NCBI RefSeq assembly: GCF_900110965.1 | Contig: NZ_FOFO01000001.1 | Span: 62,001 to 126,000 of the forward strand | Reading direction: 5' to 3' | DNA length: 64,000 nt | Origin: Ectothiorhodospira magna | GTDB taxonomy: Bacteria; Pseudomonadota; Gammaproteobacteria; Ectothiorhodospirales; Ectothiorhodospiraceae | Part shown: one piece after another, positions 19,261 to 29,093 of the stretch | Layout: each line of letters begins with the position of its first letter | How positions within the stretch are numbered: the first letter of the stretch is position 1 | Program-made: the position numbers and the translations under genes | The notes under the pieces: model-generated | Databases searched by the model: none | Told to the model about the DNA's origin: nothing | The model's input: only the letters and a program-made list of their open reading frames with translations

Positions 19261-20775
19261 ATGCTGAACGGCCAGTCCATTTTGATTGTTGATGACCAGC
19301 TAGAAAATCTCAAGCTGTTGTCTGATGTACTCAAGCCGCTGTATCGGGTGCAGGCGGTGACCAACGGTGCGCAGGCGCTGGATTTGCTGGCACAGGGTAC
19401 CCCGCCGGACTTGCTGTTGCTGGACATCATGATGCCGGAGATGGATGGCTATACGCTGTGCCAGCGGATCAAGACATGTTCTGCAACGGCAGATATCCCG
19501 ATCATTTTTCTCACGGCCAAGACCGACAGCGACAGCGAAGCCAGAGGGTTTGCGGTGGGAGCGGTGGATTATGTGACCAAGCCAATCCATCCCCCAGCCT
19601 TGCTCGCCCGCGTGGCGGCGCATCTGGCCTTGGCGGCGCAACGCAAAAAACTTTCCGCAGAGCGCGATGAAATCCAGCGCCTGGTACAAAAACTCACCCA
19701 TGAGATTGCCGAACGTGAGCGCGCAGAGGCGCAGTTGCGTATCCTGGCCAAGGCAGTTGAAAAGGCCCCGGCTTCGATTTTGATTACAGATCGTGATGGC
19801 ACAATCACCTATGTCAATCCCTATTTTTCACAGATTACCGGCTACACACAGGAAGAAGCCATTGGCCAGAATCCTCGGATATTGAAATCCGACCAACAGG
19901 ATAAAGCGCTATACCAATATCTGTGGGAGACCATTACCCAGGGCCAGATCTGGCGCGGGGAGCTGGCTAATCAAAACAAAGCTGGTCAGCTATTTTATGA
20001 ATCGGTGGCGATTTCGCCCATTCTCGATGATCAGGGCCAGATCACCCATTATGTTGCCGTCAAGGAAGATATCGGTGATCGCAAAGAGCTGGAACGAATC
20101 AAGGAAGACGTTGAGCACATCATGCGTCATGATCTCAAATCATTACTCAATCCGGTGATTGGCTTCCCGGATTTGTTGTTGCTGGATGATAATCTAAGCG
20201 CTGAACAGCGCGAGGCACTCACCCTGATTCGAGAATCCGGGCAAAAGATGCATGATATGATCAATCTGTCGCTGGATCTGTTCAAAATGGAAACGGGCCA
20301 ATATCACTACGAGTCTCAGACGGTCAATTTAATCGTGATATTACATGAGTTGCAAGGCATTGCAACGACTCAGATGCAAAGCAAAAACCTGCAGCTGCAG
20401 ATGTGCTTGAATGGCGAGGTGCTGGCCCCCGAAACCATGCTGTTGGTTCGTGCGGATGCGCGTTTGCTGTTTTCGCTATTGGCAAACCTGCTGACAAATG
20501 CGGTAGAGGCCTCGCCACATGGCGCAAACATTGTCATTGAGTTGACCACCCCCGGCCCGGTGGTGCTGGCATTACGTAATCAAGGCACTGTGCCTGAGCG
20601 CATACGCCAGCATTTTTTTGCAAAATACTGCACCTACGGTAAACGCAGTGGCACCGGTCTTGGGACCTATTCTGCCAAACTGCTGGCCGACACCATGGGC
20701 ATGGATTTGCGCATGGAAACCTCCGATACAGAGAACACCACCTGCATCTATCTGACCCTGTCGGTGGCGCAGTGA
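19261..20775 (+). CDS. response regulator-PAS-histidine kinase
   Basis: A 504-aa sensor kinase. It starts with a receiver domain (ILIVDD, phospho-acceptor D55 in LLLLDIMMPEMDG, conserved FLTAKT and TKP), a short coiled helix, a PAS/PAC unit (about 160-285; ASILITDRDGTITYVNPYF), a histidine-containing dimerisation helix (IMRHDLKSLLNP, H290) and an ATPase domain (LLANLLTNAVEAS; GTGLGTYSAKLLADTMG). There is no membrane segment, so it is probably cytoplasmic. The start at 19261 follows a TGAGG motif and gives a normal receiver N-terminus; the open frame upstream has no family match. It ends in a GTGA overlap with the next kinase, so the two are coupled. No DNA-binding output domain is nearby. Confidence 0.92.
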   Translation: MLNGQSILIVDDQLENLKLLSDVLKPLYRVQAVTNGAQALDLLAQGTPPDLLLLDIMMPEMDGYTLCQRIKTCSATADIPIIFLTAKTDSDSEARGFAVGAVDYVTKPIHPPALLARVAAHLALAAQRKKLSAERDEIQRLVQKLTHEIAERERAEAQLRILAKAVEKAPASILITDRDGTITYVNPYFSQITGYTQEEAIGQNPRILKSDQQDKALYQYLWETITQGQIWRGELANQNKAGQLFYESVAISPILDDQGQITHYVAVKEDIGDRKELERIKEDVEHIMRHDLKSLLNPVIGFPDLLLLDDNLSAEQREALTLIRESGQKMHDMINLSLDLFKMETGQYHYESQTVNLIVILHELQGIATTQMQSKNLQLQMCLNGEVLAPETMLLVRADARLLFSLLANLLTNAVEASPHGANIVIELTTPGPVVLALRNQGTVPERIRQHFFAKYCTYGKRSGTGLGTYSAKLLADTMGMDLRMETSDTENTTCIYLTLSVAQ

Positions 20776-23700
20776 ATCTGCAGGCGGTACGAGCGACGCC
20801 CCAATGCTGGGCGCTTTTTTGGCTGATGCTGATACTGCTCATTCCGCTAAACGGTGCTGCCTCCAGCATTGCCCTCACGCCCGAGGAACAGGCTTGGCTG
20901 AAGGCCAATCCCGAGATCCGCTTAGGTATCGGGAATTGGTTTCCTTCGGTGATTGTGCTCGATAACGGTCATGTCGTTGGTATTGAACCGGACATCATGG
21001 CGCGTATTCAGGCACTGACCGGGGCAAAAATTCAACTTGAAGTTGGCGATTGGGCAGAGATGGTCCAGCGTGCCGAGCGCGGGGAATTGCACGGTTTGGC
21101 GAATTCGATTGCCCATCCCGAACGTGCCCAACGCTTTTTATTTACCCGTAGCCTGTATTCCGCTTGGTATTATCTGTTTGTACGCAGCGCTGATACCGCA
21201 CAGATCCAGCGCATGGAGGATTTGGCCGGTCAATCCGTGGGATTTTTGGCCGGTAATCTCGGTGAGCAAAAAACCCTTCAACGCTGGCCGCAGATTCATG
21301 CAACCCCCCTCGCTTCGTCTACGGAGATGCTTGCCCAATTGCTCGATGGGCAGATTGATGCCTTTGTCAGTCCTTTGAATATCTTGCAGTTGTTGCGTGA
21401 ACAAACCTTGATGAATGACATCAAAACCGCTTTTGCAATTCCGGAGACGGAATCACCATTGGTGTATTCCATTGGGCGTGAACATCCTGAATTACACAGC
21501 ATTATTAACAAAGCCCTGGCGGCAATTGATTTTTCCGAAGTGCAGGCAATCATGCAAGGCTGGGGGATCATCATTCAATCCGACAGCAAAATTGCCACCG
21601 GCCTGGTATTGAGCGAGGAAGAACGGCGCTGGCTGGCCGAGCATCCTGTCATTCGCGTAGGCATTGATCCACACTGGTATCCCTTGGAATTTGTCGATGA
21701 TCAGGGTCGCCATGCGGGAATTTCTGCAGATTATCTGGCGCTGCTTGAGCCGCTGTTAGGGGTTCGATTTGAGGTCACGACGGATCTCTCATGGACCGAG
21801 GTGATGCGCAAAATCAAGGCGCGTGAACTTGATATGCTGGCGATGGCAGCACAAACCCCTGAGCGGGATCAGTATCTCAATTTTACCCGCCCCTATATTC
21901 GTTCGCCGATGGTCATCGTCACTCAACTTGATGTGGATTATTTGCCCGATCCTTCATGGCTGCGCGGTCAAACAGTCGCTGTTGTTGGCGGTTATGCCTC
22001 CTATGAATGGCTTAAGCATTCCTATCCTGAACTGGATTTGCAGGTGGTGGATACCACAAGCGAAGGGCTGGAGCAGGTTGCCACCGGGCATGCTTTTGCG
22101 CTGGTGGACAATCTGGCCTCGGTGAGTTTTTTGATCCGGGAGCTTGGCCTGTCAAATCTCAAGGTATCCGGTCAATTACCGATGGCCTTTGATCTGGCGT
22201 TGGCATCGCGCAATGATTGGCCATTGTTGCAGGGTATTTTTGAAAAAGCCCTGGACGCCATTCCGCAGACTGAAAAAGACACGATTTATCATCGCTGGAT
22301 TCACTTGCGCTATGACATAAAAATTGATTATCAATGGCTGTGGAAGGTCTTGGTGGGCGTAGGGATTTTGTTGTTTGCCATTTTGCTGTGGAATTACAGT
22401 CTTCAGCGCCAGATCAGCAAGCGGCGACGCGCTGAAGGACAGTTACAGGAAACCAGTGAACGCCTGCGCTCGGTGCTGGCCTCCATTGATGATCTGGTCT
22501 TTGTGCTGGATACCAAACAACGCTTTATTGATTGCTATTACTCGGATGAAAGCCGTTTGCTGATGCCACCGGCGCAGTTTCTCGGCAAACATCATGAAGA
22601 AATGTTTCCAGCAGAGATTTCGGCACAATTCAAGCAAGCCATTGAGTTTGCCACCCACAACGGCACCCAGCAGTGCGAATATCCGTTGGTATTGGCCCAG
22701 GAAACACGCTGGTGGAATGCCAGTGTTTCGGCACGCTATGATGCCGAAAATCACGTGGTTGGCAGTACGGTCGTGGTGCGCGACATCACCGCCCGTAAAC
22801 AGGCAGAGATAGCCCTGCAACAAACAAAAGAAGCGGCTGAGACCGCCAATCATGCCAAGAGTGCCTTTCTTGCCAACATGAGCCATGAAATCCGCACTCC
22901 GATGAATGCCGTACTGGGCATGCTCTATCTGACACTGAAAACCCATTTAAATCCGCGCCAGCGCGGCTATCTTGAACAGGCGCAGCGCTCCGCCAATGCC
23001 CTGCTGGGCCTGCTCAATGATATTCTGGATTTCTCCAAGGTCGAGGCCGGGCAGCTCAAACTTGAACACATCCCCTTCACACTTTCTGTGGTGCTCAGTG
23101 ATGTGGATACCATGGTGGGCAATCAGGCACGAGACAAAGGGCTTGACTTTCATGTGCAGCGTGATGCCCAAGTCCCGGATGTCTTGCTGGGCGACCCCTT
23201 GCGGCTGGGGCAAATTCTCATCAATCTGACCAATAACGCCGTCAAATTCACCGAACAGGGACGCATCGACCTCACTGTCCACCTGGAGGGGTTTACCCAT
23301 TGTGGCACGGTGGTGCAGGTGCATTTTGTGGTACGCGATACCGGGATTGGTATGGAAAAGTCGCAGCTTGCCCAACTGTTTACGCCGTTTCATCAGGCGG
23401 ATAGCTCAATGACCCGCCGTTATGGAGGCACCGGGCTGGGGCTGTCGATTTGCAAGCGCCTGGTTGAGCTGATGCAGGGCAGCATTGAGGTCAGCAGTCA
23501 ACCACAACAGGGCAGTGCTTTTTTCCTGACGCTCCCCTTTGTCGTGGCAACAGAGGCGCATTCCCCAGACATGCGCGCACTGTCCAGCGCACCACATCCC
23601 AGTGCGCTCAGTGGGCGACGGGTCTTGCTTGTCGAGGATAATGAGGTTAATCAAATTGTTATCCTTCGCATCCTTGAGCAAGCGGGGATGGTGGTGAGCA

Positions 23701-24293
23701 TCGCTGAACATGGCATGGCGGCTCTGGCACATATTGAGGCCTGTGGTGTACAGTGTTGGGACTTAATCCTGATGGACATCCAGATGCCTGATCTGGATGG
23801 CCTGGAAACCACCCGACGCATCCGGGCCCGATCAGACGGGGCCGGGATTCCAATCATCGGCCTGAGCGCTCATGCCCGCGAAGACAATATCCATGACGCC
23901 CTGCTGGCCGGCATGAATAGGTACCTGGCCAAGCCCATTAACCCGCCTTTATTACTGGCGGAAATAGCCCGCTGGTTGACCCCGACCACCATGCCGCCCC
24001 AACCGCCAAAAGCGGCACCGCTGGCCTCATCGACAAACACCCCGACCGTCCTTGACCCGGCCATGGGCCCCTGGCTGTATGCACAACTGGATACCCTGTA
24101 TACCCTCGCCAGCACCTGCGACACCGCACTGGAAGACCACTTCACCGCCCACCGTGCAAACCTTGAAACCCAGCTCCCCAGCGAGGACATCGCTACCCTG
24201 GCACGCCACATCGACCGCTACCAATTCACACAGGCTGCTGCTTTATTGGATCAATGGCGCACCCGCCCGCATATCTCCACCAACCGCGATTAA
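20772..24293 (+). CDS. BvgS/EvgS-type hybrid histidine kinase with two periplasmic solute-binding domains
   Basis: A 1173-aa membrane sensor. A hydrophobic N-terminal signal is followed by two Venus-flytrap (SBP_bac_3) domains, about 35-265 and 280-510, each opening with the related EEQAWLKANPEIRLGI / EERRWLAEHPVIRVGI pattern. A single membrane helix (about 523-541), PAS domain, dimerisation helix (NMSHEIRTPMN, H705), ATPase domain (GTGLGLSICKRLVELM) and receiver (D1002 in LILMDIQMPDLDG) follow. The last 100 residues resemble the helical tail after HPt modules, but I see no clear phosphotransfer His. The start is a GTG overlapping the previous stop; an ATG at 20826 is an alternative. The layout is that of BvgS/EvgS, but no BvgA-type regulator is in view. 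Confidence 0.92.
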   Translation: MNLQAVRATPQCWALFWLMLILLIPLNGAASSIALTPEEQAWLKANPEIRLGIGNWFPSVIVLDNGHVVGIEPDIMARIQALTGAKIQLEVGDWAEMVQRAERGELHGLANSIAHPERAQRFLFTRSLYSAWYYLFVRSADTAQIQRMEDLAGQSVGFLAGNLGEQKTLQRWPQIHATPLASSTEMLAQLLDGQIDAFVSPLNILQLLREQTLMNDIKTAFAIPETESPLVYSIGREHPELHSIINKALAAIDFSEVQAIMQGWGIIIQSDSKIATGLVLSEEERRWLAEHPVIRVGIDPHWYPLEFVDDQGRHAGISADYLALLEPLLGVRFEVTTDLSWTEVMRKIKARELDMLAMAAQTPERDQYLNFTRPYIRSPMVIVTQLDVDYLPDPSWLRGQTVAVVGGYASYEWLKHSYPELDLQVVDTTSEGLEQVATGHAFALVDNLASVSFLIRELGLSNLKVSGQLPMAFDLALASRNDWPLLQGIFEKALDAIPQTEKDTIYHRWIHLRYDIKIDYQWLWKVLVGVGILLFAILLWNYSLQRQISKRRRAEGQLQETSERLRSVLASIDDLVFVLDTKQRFIDCYYSDESRLLMPPAQFLGKHHEEMFPAEISAQFKQAIEFATHNGTQQCEYPLVLAQETRWWNASVSARYDAENHVVGSTVVVRDITARKQAEIALQQTKEAAETANHAKSAFLANMSHEIRTPMNAVLGMLYLTLKTHLNPRQRGYLEQAQRSANALLGLLNDILDFSKVEAGQLKLEHIPFTLSVVLSDVDTMVGNQARDKGLDFHVQRDAQVPDVLLGDPLRLGQILINLTNNAVKFTEQGRIDLTVHLEGFTHCGTVVQVHFVVRDTGIGMEKSQLAQLFTPFHQADSSMTRRYGGTGLGLSICKRLVELMQGSIEVSSQPQQGSAFFLTLPFVVATEAHSPDMRALSSAPHPSALSGRRVLLVEDNEVNQIVILRILEQAGMVVSIAEHGMAALAHIEACGVQCWDLILMDIQMPDLDGLETTRRIRARSDGAGIPIIGLSAHAREDNIHDALLAGMNRYLAKPINPPLLLAEIARWLTPTTMPPQPPKAAPLASSTNTPTVLDPAMGPWLYAQLDTLYTLASTCDTALEDHFTAHRANLETQLPSEDIATLARHIDRYQFTQAAALLDQWRTRPHISTNRD

Positions 24294-24298
24294 TGCAG

Positions 24299-24313
24299 GA
24301 GGGGCAGGCCCTC
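24299..24313. repeat. REP-like palindrome, copy C (diverged)
   Basis: GAGGG-GCAGG-CCCTC followed by TTGAC. It keeps the AGG...GGCAGG/ACAGGC core and CTCTTGAC tail of copies A and B, and stem changes are compensated on both sides. It lies just after the kinase stop. The rest of 24294-24490 shows no gene. Confidence 0.5.
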
Positions 24314-24490
24314 TTGACAAACCACCCGATTCCAACATCATCCGGATCACTGCATTAAAATCATTGCCTTCGGCGGGGCGCTATTCCCACGGCCAAATCC
24401 CAGGCCAAGGACTTCCCGCGCCAATTTGGTGACTGCTGCCAGTGCTTCACATCTGGCGCCATATTGCCCTGGTACCGGGAGGTGACCGCC

Positions 24491-25696
24491 ATGAGTAGTA
24501 ACGTCGTTGTGACCCGACACAATGTATTTCAACGGCTCGGGGACTCGATCAAGGGGATCCTCCTCGGACTCTTGCTGATCGTGATCTCTTTCCCCGTCCT
24601 CTTCCTCAACGAAGGCCGTGCGGTCAAGACCGCCAAGTCGCTACAGGAAGGCGCGTCTGCCGTGGTATCGGTGAGTGCGGATATCGTGGACCCCGCCAAC
24701 GAGGGTGCGCTTGTGCATGTGATCGCAACCGTGAAAGTGGAGGAGGCGCTGACGGATGGCGCCTTTGGCATCACCGCACACTCGGCGACCGGCCTTAAAC
24801 GCACGGTGGAGATGTTCCAGTGGCGTGAGGAGAGCAGCACGCAGACCCATACGACCCTGGGCGGCACCGAGGAACGAGTGACCACCTACACCTACCGGCA
24901 GGAATGGTCGTCGAACCTGATCCGGTCATCCAGCTTCAACGATCCAAGCCACCGTAACCCGCCGGAGATGCCCTATCCTGACATGACCCTGCACCCCTCA
25001 TCGGCGGACTTTGGTGCCTTCCAGTTGACGAGGGCGCACCTTGGCCGGTTCACGAGCTTTCAGCCGATCCATCTGACCGACGAGCACTTGAGCACATTGT
25101 CTGCGGACGTGTCTGGGAATTTCCGGGTTTACAATGGTGCTCTCTTCCGTGGCGCCGATCCGGCGAATCCCGCAATCGGCGATGTCCGCGTCAGCTTCTC
25201 GCAGGTGCCTGCTGGCGTCGCCACCGTGGTTGGGCGCCAGACCGCGGATAGCTTCACCGAATACCCCACCCAGGCCGGTCGGCAACTCCTTTTTGTGCGC
25301 AGCGGTGTTGCTACCGCAGACAAGGTCTTTAGTGATGCCATGGCCGCGAATACGTTTCTGACCTGGGTCTTGCGCTTCGCTGGGGGGTTCCTGATGTTCC
25401 TGGGCCTCACCATGATCTTCAAGCCACTCTCTGTGGTCGCAAGCGTGCTGCCCATCGCCGGCAGCATCGTGGCCACAGGTGCCGGCATCGTCGCCTTCCT
25501 CGTCTCGACTTCCGTCTCTTTGGTGGTGATCGCCACGGCATGGATCTTCTATCAGCCGCTCCTGGGCATTGCCCTGCTTGTCGTTGCGGTCGGGGTCACC
25601 CTTGGACTCAGGAAAGCCTGGAAAAAGGCGCCCGAGACCACCGCGCAAAATCCTGTGCCCCCATCAAGAGGTCCGGAGTCTCCGCCATCGGCGTAA
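24491..25696 (+). CDS. TMEM43 family membrane protein
   Basis: A 401-aa protein of the TMEM43 (LUMA, DUF1625) family; the bacterial function is unknown. It shows an N-terminal membrane helix followed by the family motif (ILLGLLLIVISFPVLFLNEGRAV), a large soluble loop (about 55-280), and four or so membrane helices near the C-terminus, one reading FLMFLGLTMIFKPLSVVASV. The start at 24491 is set by GGGAGGTGACC just upstream; an in-frame ATG at 24464 has no such site. It stands alone between the kinase pair and the convergent ETF-QO gene. Confidence 0.8.
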   Translation: MSSNVVVTRHNVFQRLGDSIKGILLGLLLIVISFPVLFLNEGRAVKTAKSLQEGASAVVSVSADIVDPANEGALVHVIATVKVEEALTDGAFGITAHSATGLKRTVEMFQWREESSTQTHTTLGGTEERVTTYTYRQEWSSNLIRSSSFNDPSHRNPPEMPYPDMTLHPSSADFGAFQLTRAHLGRFTSFQPIHLTDEHLSTLSADVSGNFRVYNGALFRGADPANPAIGDVRVSFSQVPAGVATVVGRQTADSFTEYPTQAGRQLLFVRSGVATADKVFSDAMAANTFLTWVLRFAGGFLMFLGLTMIFKPLSVVASVLPIAGSIVATGAGIVAFLVSTSVSLVVIATAWIFYQPLLGIALLVVAVGVTLGLRKAWKKAPETTAQNPVPPSRGPESPPSA

Positions 25697-25705
25697 TGAC
25701 CAACC

Positions 25706-27343
25706 CTACATGGCGGGATAGTTGGGGCCATCCCCCCCTTGGGGCACCACCCAGTCGATGTTCTGACCCGGGTCCTTGATGTCGCAGGTCTTGCAGTGCA
25801 CGCAGTTCTGGGCATTGATCCGCAGTCGCGGCCCGGCACCGTTCTCCTCCACATATTCATAGACGCCCGCCGGACAGTAGCGGGTCTCGGGACCGGCAAA
25901 GCGGGCATGATTCAGTGACAGGGGCAGCGCCGGGTCCCGCAGTCGCAGGTGGACCGGCTGGCCTTCCTCGTGATGGGTGTTGGACAGAAACACCGAAGAA
26001 AGCCGGTCGAAGGTGAGCGTGCCGTCGGGCTTGGGATAGTCGATGGGGGTCGAGGATGCCGCCGGCCGCAGGGCGGCATGGTCCGGATGATGGTGCAGGG
26101 TCCAGGGCGCCCGGCCCTTGAACACATAGGTTTCCAGGGCGGCATGGGCCAGACCGCCCCACAGGCCCCAGCGGAAACCGGGACGGATGTTGCGGGCCGC
26201 ATGCAGTTCCCGCATCACCCAGGTCTGATCCAGACGCTGCCGGTAATCGGTGGCCTCGCCCCGCTGCCCGGCCCCATCGGCCAGCAGATCGAATACCGCC
26301 TCGGCCGCCGTCATGCCGCTCTTCATGGCGTTGTGGCTGCCCTTGATGCGGGGCACATCCAGAAAACCGGCGGCGTCTCCGGCCAGCAGGCCGCCCGGGA
26401 AACCGAGACGGGGAATGCTCTGCCAACCGCCCTCCACCAGGGCCCTGGCCCCGTAGGCAATGCGGCGCCCGCCCTCCAGCACCTCGCGGATGGCCGGATG
26501 GGTCTTGAACCGCTGCATTTCCTCGAAGGGGCTCAGATAGGGGTTGCGATAATCCAGTCCGACGATGAAACCCACCGCCACCTGATGGTCTTCCAGGTGA
26601 TAGAGGAATCCACCGCCATAGGTGCCTCGATCCAGTGGCCAGCCGATGGTGTGACGGACGGTGCCGGGACGGTGCCTTGCCGGGTCCACTTCCCAGAGTT
26701 CCTTGACCCCCAGGCCGTAGGTCTGGGGGTCGACGCCGTCCCGTAGCGCAAAACGGGCCATCAACTGCTTGGTCAGTGAACCGTGACAGCCCTCGGTGAA
26801 CAGGGTCTGGCGGGCGTGGAGTTCCACCCCCGGCTCAAACTGGGGGCCTTCGCTGCCATCGGCCAGACGACCCATGTCGGCGGTGGCCACGCCCATCACC
26901 GCACCCTGGTCATCGAACAGGATCTCTGCCGCCGGGAATCCGGGCAGGACCTCCACCCCCAGATCCTCGGCCTGCCGGGCCAGCCAGCGGCAGAGATTGC
27001 CCAGACTGATGATGTAATTGCCCTGGTTGTGCATCTGGGGCGGCAGGGGCAGTGTGAACGCCCGCTGCCGCCCCAGCCACAGGAAGGCATCTTCGGTGGC
27101 CGGCGTATGCAGGGGTGCCCCCCGGGCCTGCCAGTCGGGAATGAGTTCGTTCAGGGCCCGGGGGTCGAACACGGCCCCGGAAAGGATATGGGCACCCACC
27201 TCGGAACCCTTCTCCAGGACGCAGACCGACAGTTCCCGGCCGGCGGCCTCGGCCAGCTGCCGCAGACGAATCGCCGCCGCCAGGCCGGCCGGGCCGGCGC
27301 CGACGATGACCACATCAAATTCCATGCTTTCACGTTCCGACAT
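25706..27343 (-). CDS. electron-transfer flavoprotein-ubiquinone oxidoreductase
   Basis: This enzyme takes electrons from reduced ETF and passes them to ubiquinone at the inner membrane. The 545-aa product has an N-terminal FAD-binding motif (FDVVIVGAGPAGLAAAI), the substrate-loop block GAVFDPRALNELIPDW, and a C-terminal 4Fe-4S site with four cysteines (YCPAG, then NCVHCKTCDIKDPGQNIDW). Length matches the family. I chose 27343; an ATG at 27325 (MEFDVV) is also possible. It is the last gene of the long minus-strand operon, 29 bp after etfA, and links the acyl-CoA dehydrogenase made by liuA to respiration. Confidence 0.96.
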   Translation of the reverse strand: MSERESMEFDVVIVGAGPAGLAAAIRLRQLAEAAGRELSVCVLEKGSEVGAHILSGAVFDPRALNELIPDWQARGAPLHTPATEDAFLWLGRQRAFTLPLPPQMHNQGNYIISLGNLCRWLARQAEDLGVEVLPGFPAAEILFDDQGAVMGVATADMGRLADGSEGPQFEPGVELHARQTLFTEGCHGSLTKQLMARFALRDGVDPQTYGLGVKELWEVDPARHRPGTVRHTIGWPLDRGTYGGGFLYHLEDHQVAVGFIVGLDYRNPYLSPFEEMQRFKTHPAIREVLEGGRRIAYGARALVEGGWQSIPRLGFPGGLLAGDAAGFLDVPRIKGSHNAMKSGMTAAEAVFDLLADGAGQRGEATDYRQRLDQTWVMRELHAARNIRPGFRWGLWGGLAHAALETYVFKGRAPWTLHHHPDHAALRPAASSTPIDYPKPDGTLTFDRLSSVFLSNTHHEEGQPVHLRLRDPALPLSLNHARFAGPETRYCPAGVYEYVEENGAGPRLRINAQNCVHCKTCDIKDPGQNIDWVVPQGGDGPNYPAM

Positions 27344-27372
27344 GGCGGGTGTCTCCGTATCAGGGTGTCGGG

Positions 27373-28314
27373 TCAGGCCTTCATCTGTCTGAGTCCGTCC
27401 CGCAACGACGGCAGGATCTCGAACAGATCCCCCACCAGGGCGTAGTCGGCGGTCTGCACCATGGGGCACTCCTCATCCTTGTTGATGGCCACCACCACCT
27501 TGCTGTCCTTCATACCAGCCCAGTGCTGGATGGCGCCGGAGATGCCCACGGCGATGTACAGCTCCGGGGCGACGATCTTGCCGGTCTGGCCCACCTGGTA
27601 GTCGTTGGGCACAAATCCCGCGTCCACCGCCGCCCGGGAGGCACCGATGGCGGCACCCAGTTCATCGGCCACCGCCTCCAGCAACTCAAAGCCCTCCGCA
27701 CTGCCGACGCCCCGCCCACCGGAGATCACCACCCGGGCGGCGCCCAGTTTGGGCCGTTCGCTGCGGGTCATGGCATCCTCCACAAACCGGGACAGGCCCG
27801 GATCGGGGCCGGCGGCGATGGCCGTGATCTCCGCCTGTCCGTCCTCGGGGGCCGGGGCAAAGGCCGTGGTGCGGATGGTCAGCACCCGGATGGGCTCCTC
27901 GCAACAGACCCGGGCCATGACATTGCCCGCATAGATGGGACGCTGGAAGACGGTGGGGCTCTCAATCGCGGTGATGTCCGATACCTGGCCCACGTCCAGC
28001 AGGCCCGCCACCCGGGGCATGACATCCTTGCCATGACTGGTGGCGGCGGCCACCACCGCCTGATGGTCGGCGGCCAGGGCGGCGATCAGTACCGCCAGGG
28101 GCTCCGCCAGCTGATGTGCGTACAGCGGGTCATCACACAGCAGCACCTGCGTCACGCCTCGCAACCGCGCCGCGGCCTCGGCCACGGCACCGCAATGATG
28201 ACCGGCCACCAGAACCCGGACGTCGCCCCCCAGGGCCGTCGCCGCCGCCACCGCCCGGCGACCGGCATCGGAAAGGATTTTATGATCGTGTTCCGCCACT
28301 ACCAGGACTGTCAT
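27373..28314 (-). CDS. etfA: electron transfer flavoprotein alpha subunit
   Basis: The ETF alpha subunit binds most of the FAD that carries electrons from acyl-CoA dehydrogenases. The 313-aa product has the FAD-binding C-terminal part with [44 protein letters not shown] and [20 protein letters not shown], all family blocks. The start at 28314 follows a GGAG motif; a start six codons upstream is less likely. It is 14 bp from etfB and is the partner for the ETF-QO gene downstream. Confidence 0.96.
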   Translation of the reverse strand: MTVLVVAEHDHKILSDAGRRAVAAATALGGDVRVLVAGHHCGAVAEAAARLRGVTQVLLCDDPLYAHQLAEPLAVLIAALAADHQAVVAAATSHGKDVMPRVAGLLDVGQVSDITAIESPTVFQRPIYAGNVMARVCCEEPIRVLTIRTTAFAPAPEDGQAEITAIAAGPDPGLSRFVEDAMTRSERPKLGAARVVISGGRGVGSAEGFELLEAVADELGAAIGASRAAVDAGFVPNDYQVGQTGKIVAPELYIAVGISGAIQHWAGMKDSKVVVAINKDEECPMVQTADYALVGDLFEILPSLRDGLRQMKA

Positions 28315-28328
28315 GGTTGTTCTCCTGT

Positions 28329-29081
28329 TCAAATCACCTGGGCATCATGCTTGAGCCGATGGAGCAGGTCTTCCACGCTCTCCACCCGCACCCCGGGCTT
28401 GCGTGCCGGCGGTTCCGACACGCCCAGGCAGCGGATGCCGGTGGACGTATTCACGCCCAGGCTTTCAAGCGGCTTGATGTCCAGTGGTTTTTTCTTGGCC
28501 TTCATGATGTTGGGCAGTTTCAGGTAGCGGGGTTCGTTAAGCCGCAGGTCGGTGCTGACTACCGCCGGCAACGGTAGGGCCACGGTGCGGGTCCCGCCGT
28601 CCACCTCCCGGCTGACCCGGGCCTCGCCGTCCGCCAACGCCAGCCGACAGGCAAAGGTGCCCTGCCCCCAGCCCAGACGGGCCGCCAGCATCTGGGCGGT
28701 CTGGTTGCAGTCGTCATCGATGGCCTGCTTGCCCATGAGCACCAGCCGTGGCGCTTCTTCATCCACGATGGCCTTGAGGATGCGACTGATCACCACCGGC
28801 TCCAGAGCGGCTTCCGGAGTCTGTACCAGAACCGCCCGGTCGGCACCGAAGGCCAGGGCGGTGCGCAGCACATCCTGGCAGGCATCGGTGCCGATACTCA
28901 CCGCCACCACCTCGCTCACCTGCCCCGCCTCCTTCAGGCGCACGGCCGCTTCCATGGCGATCTCGTCAAAGGGGTTCATGGACATCTTCAGATTGGCCAG
29001 GTCCACGCCGGAACCATCCGAGCGGGCGCGCACCCGTACGTTGTAATCCACGACCCGTTTCACCGGTACCAGTACCTTCAT
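28329..29081 (-). CDS. etfB: electron transfer flavoprotein beta subunit
   Basis: The ETF beta subunit pairs with EtfA and binds AMP. The 250-aa product begins [18 protein letters not shown], the typical start, with [18 protein letters not shown] and the family signature region [20 protein letters not shown]. The start at 29081 has AAGGAG at 7 nt; the ATG two codons upstream lies too close to that site. It sits 12 bp after the universal stress protein gene in the same operon. Confidence 0.96.
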   Translation of the reverse strand: MKVLVPVKRVVDYNVRVRARSDGSGVDLANLKMSMNPFDEIAMEAAVRLKEAGQVSEVVAVSIGTDACQDVLRTALAFGADRAVLVQTPEAALEPVVISRILKAIVDEEAPRLVLMGKQAIDDDCNQTAQMLAARLGWGQGTFACRLALADGEARVSREVDGGTRTVALPLPAVVSTDLRLNEPRYLKLPNIMKAKKKPLDIKPLESLGVNTSTGIRCLGVSEPPARKPGVRVESVEDLLHRLKHDAQVI

Positions 29082-29093
29082 GGGCATTCTCCT

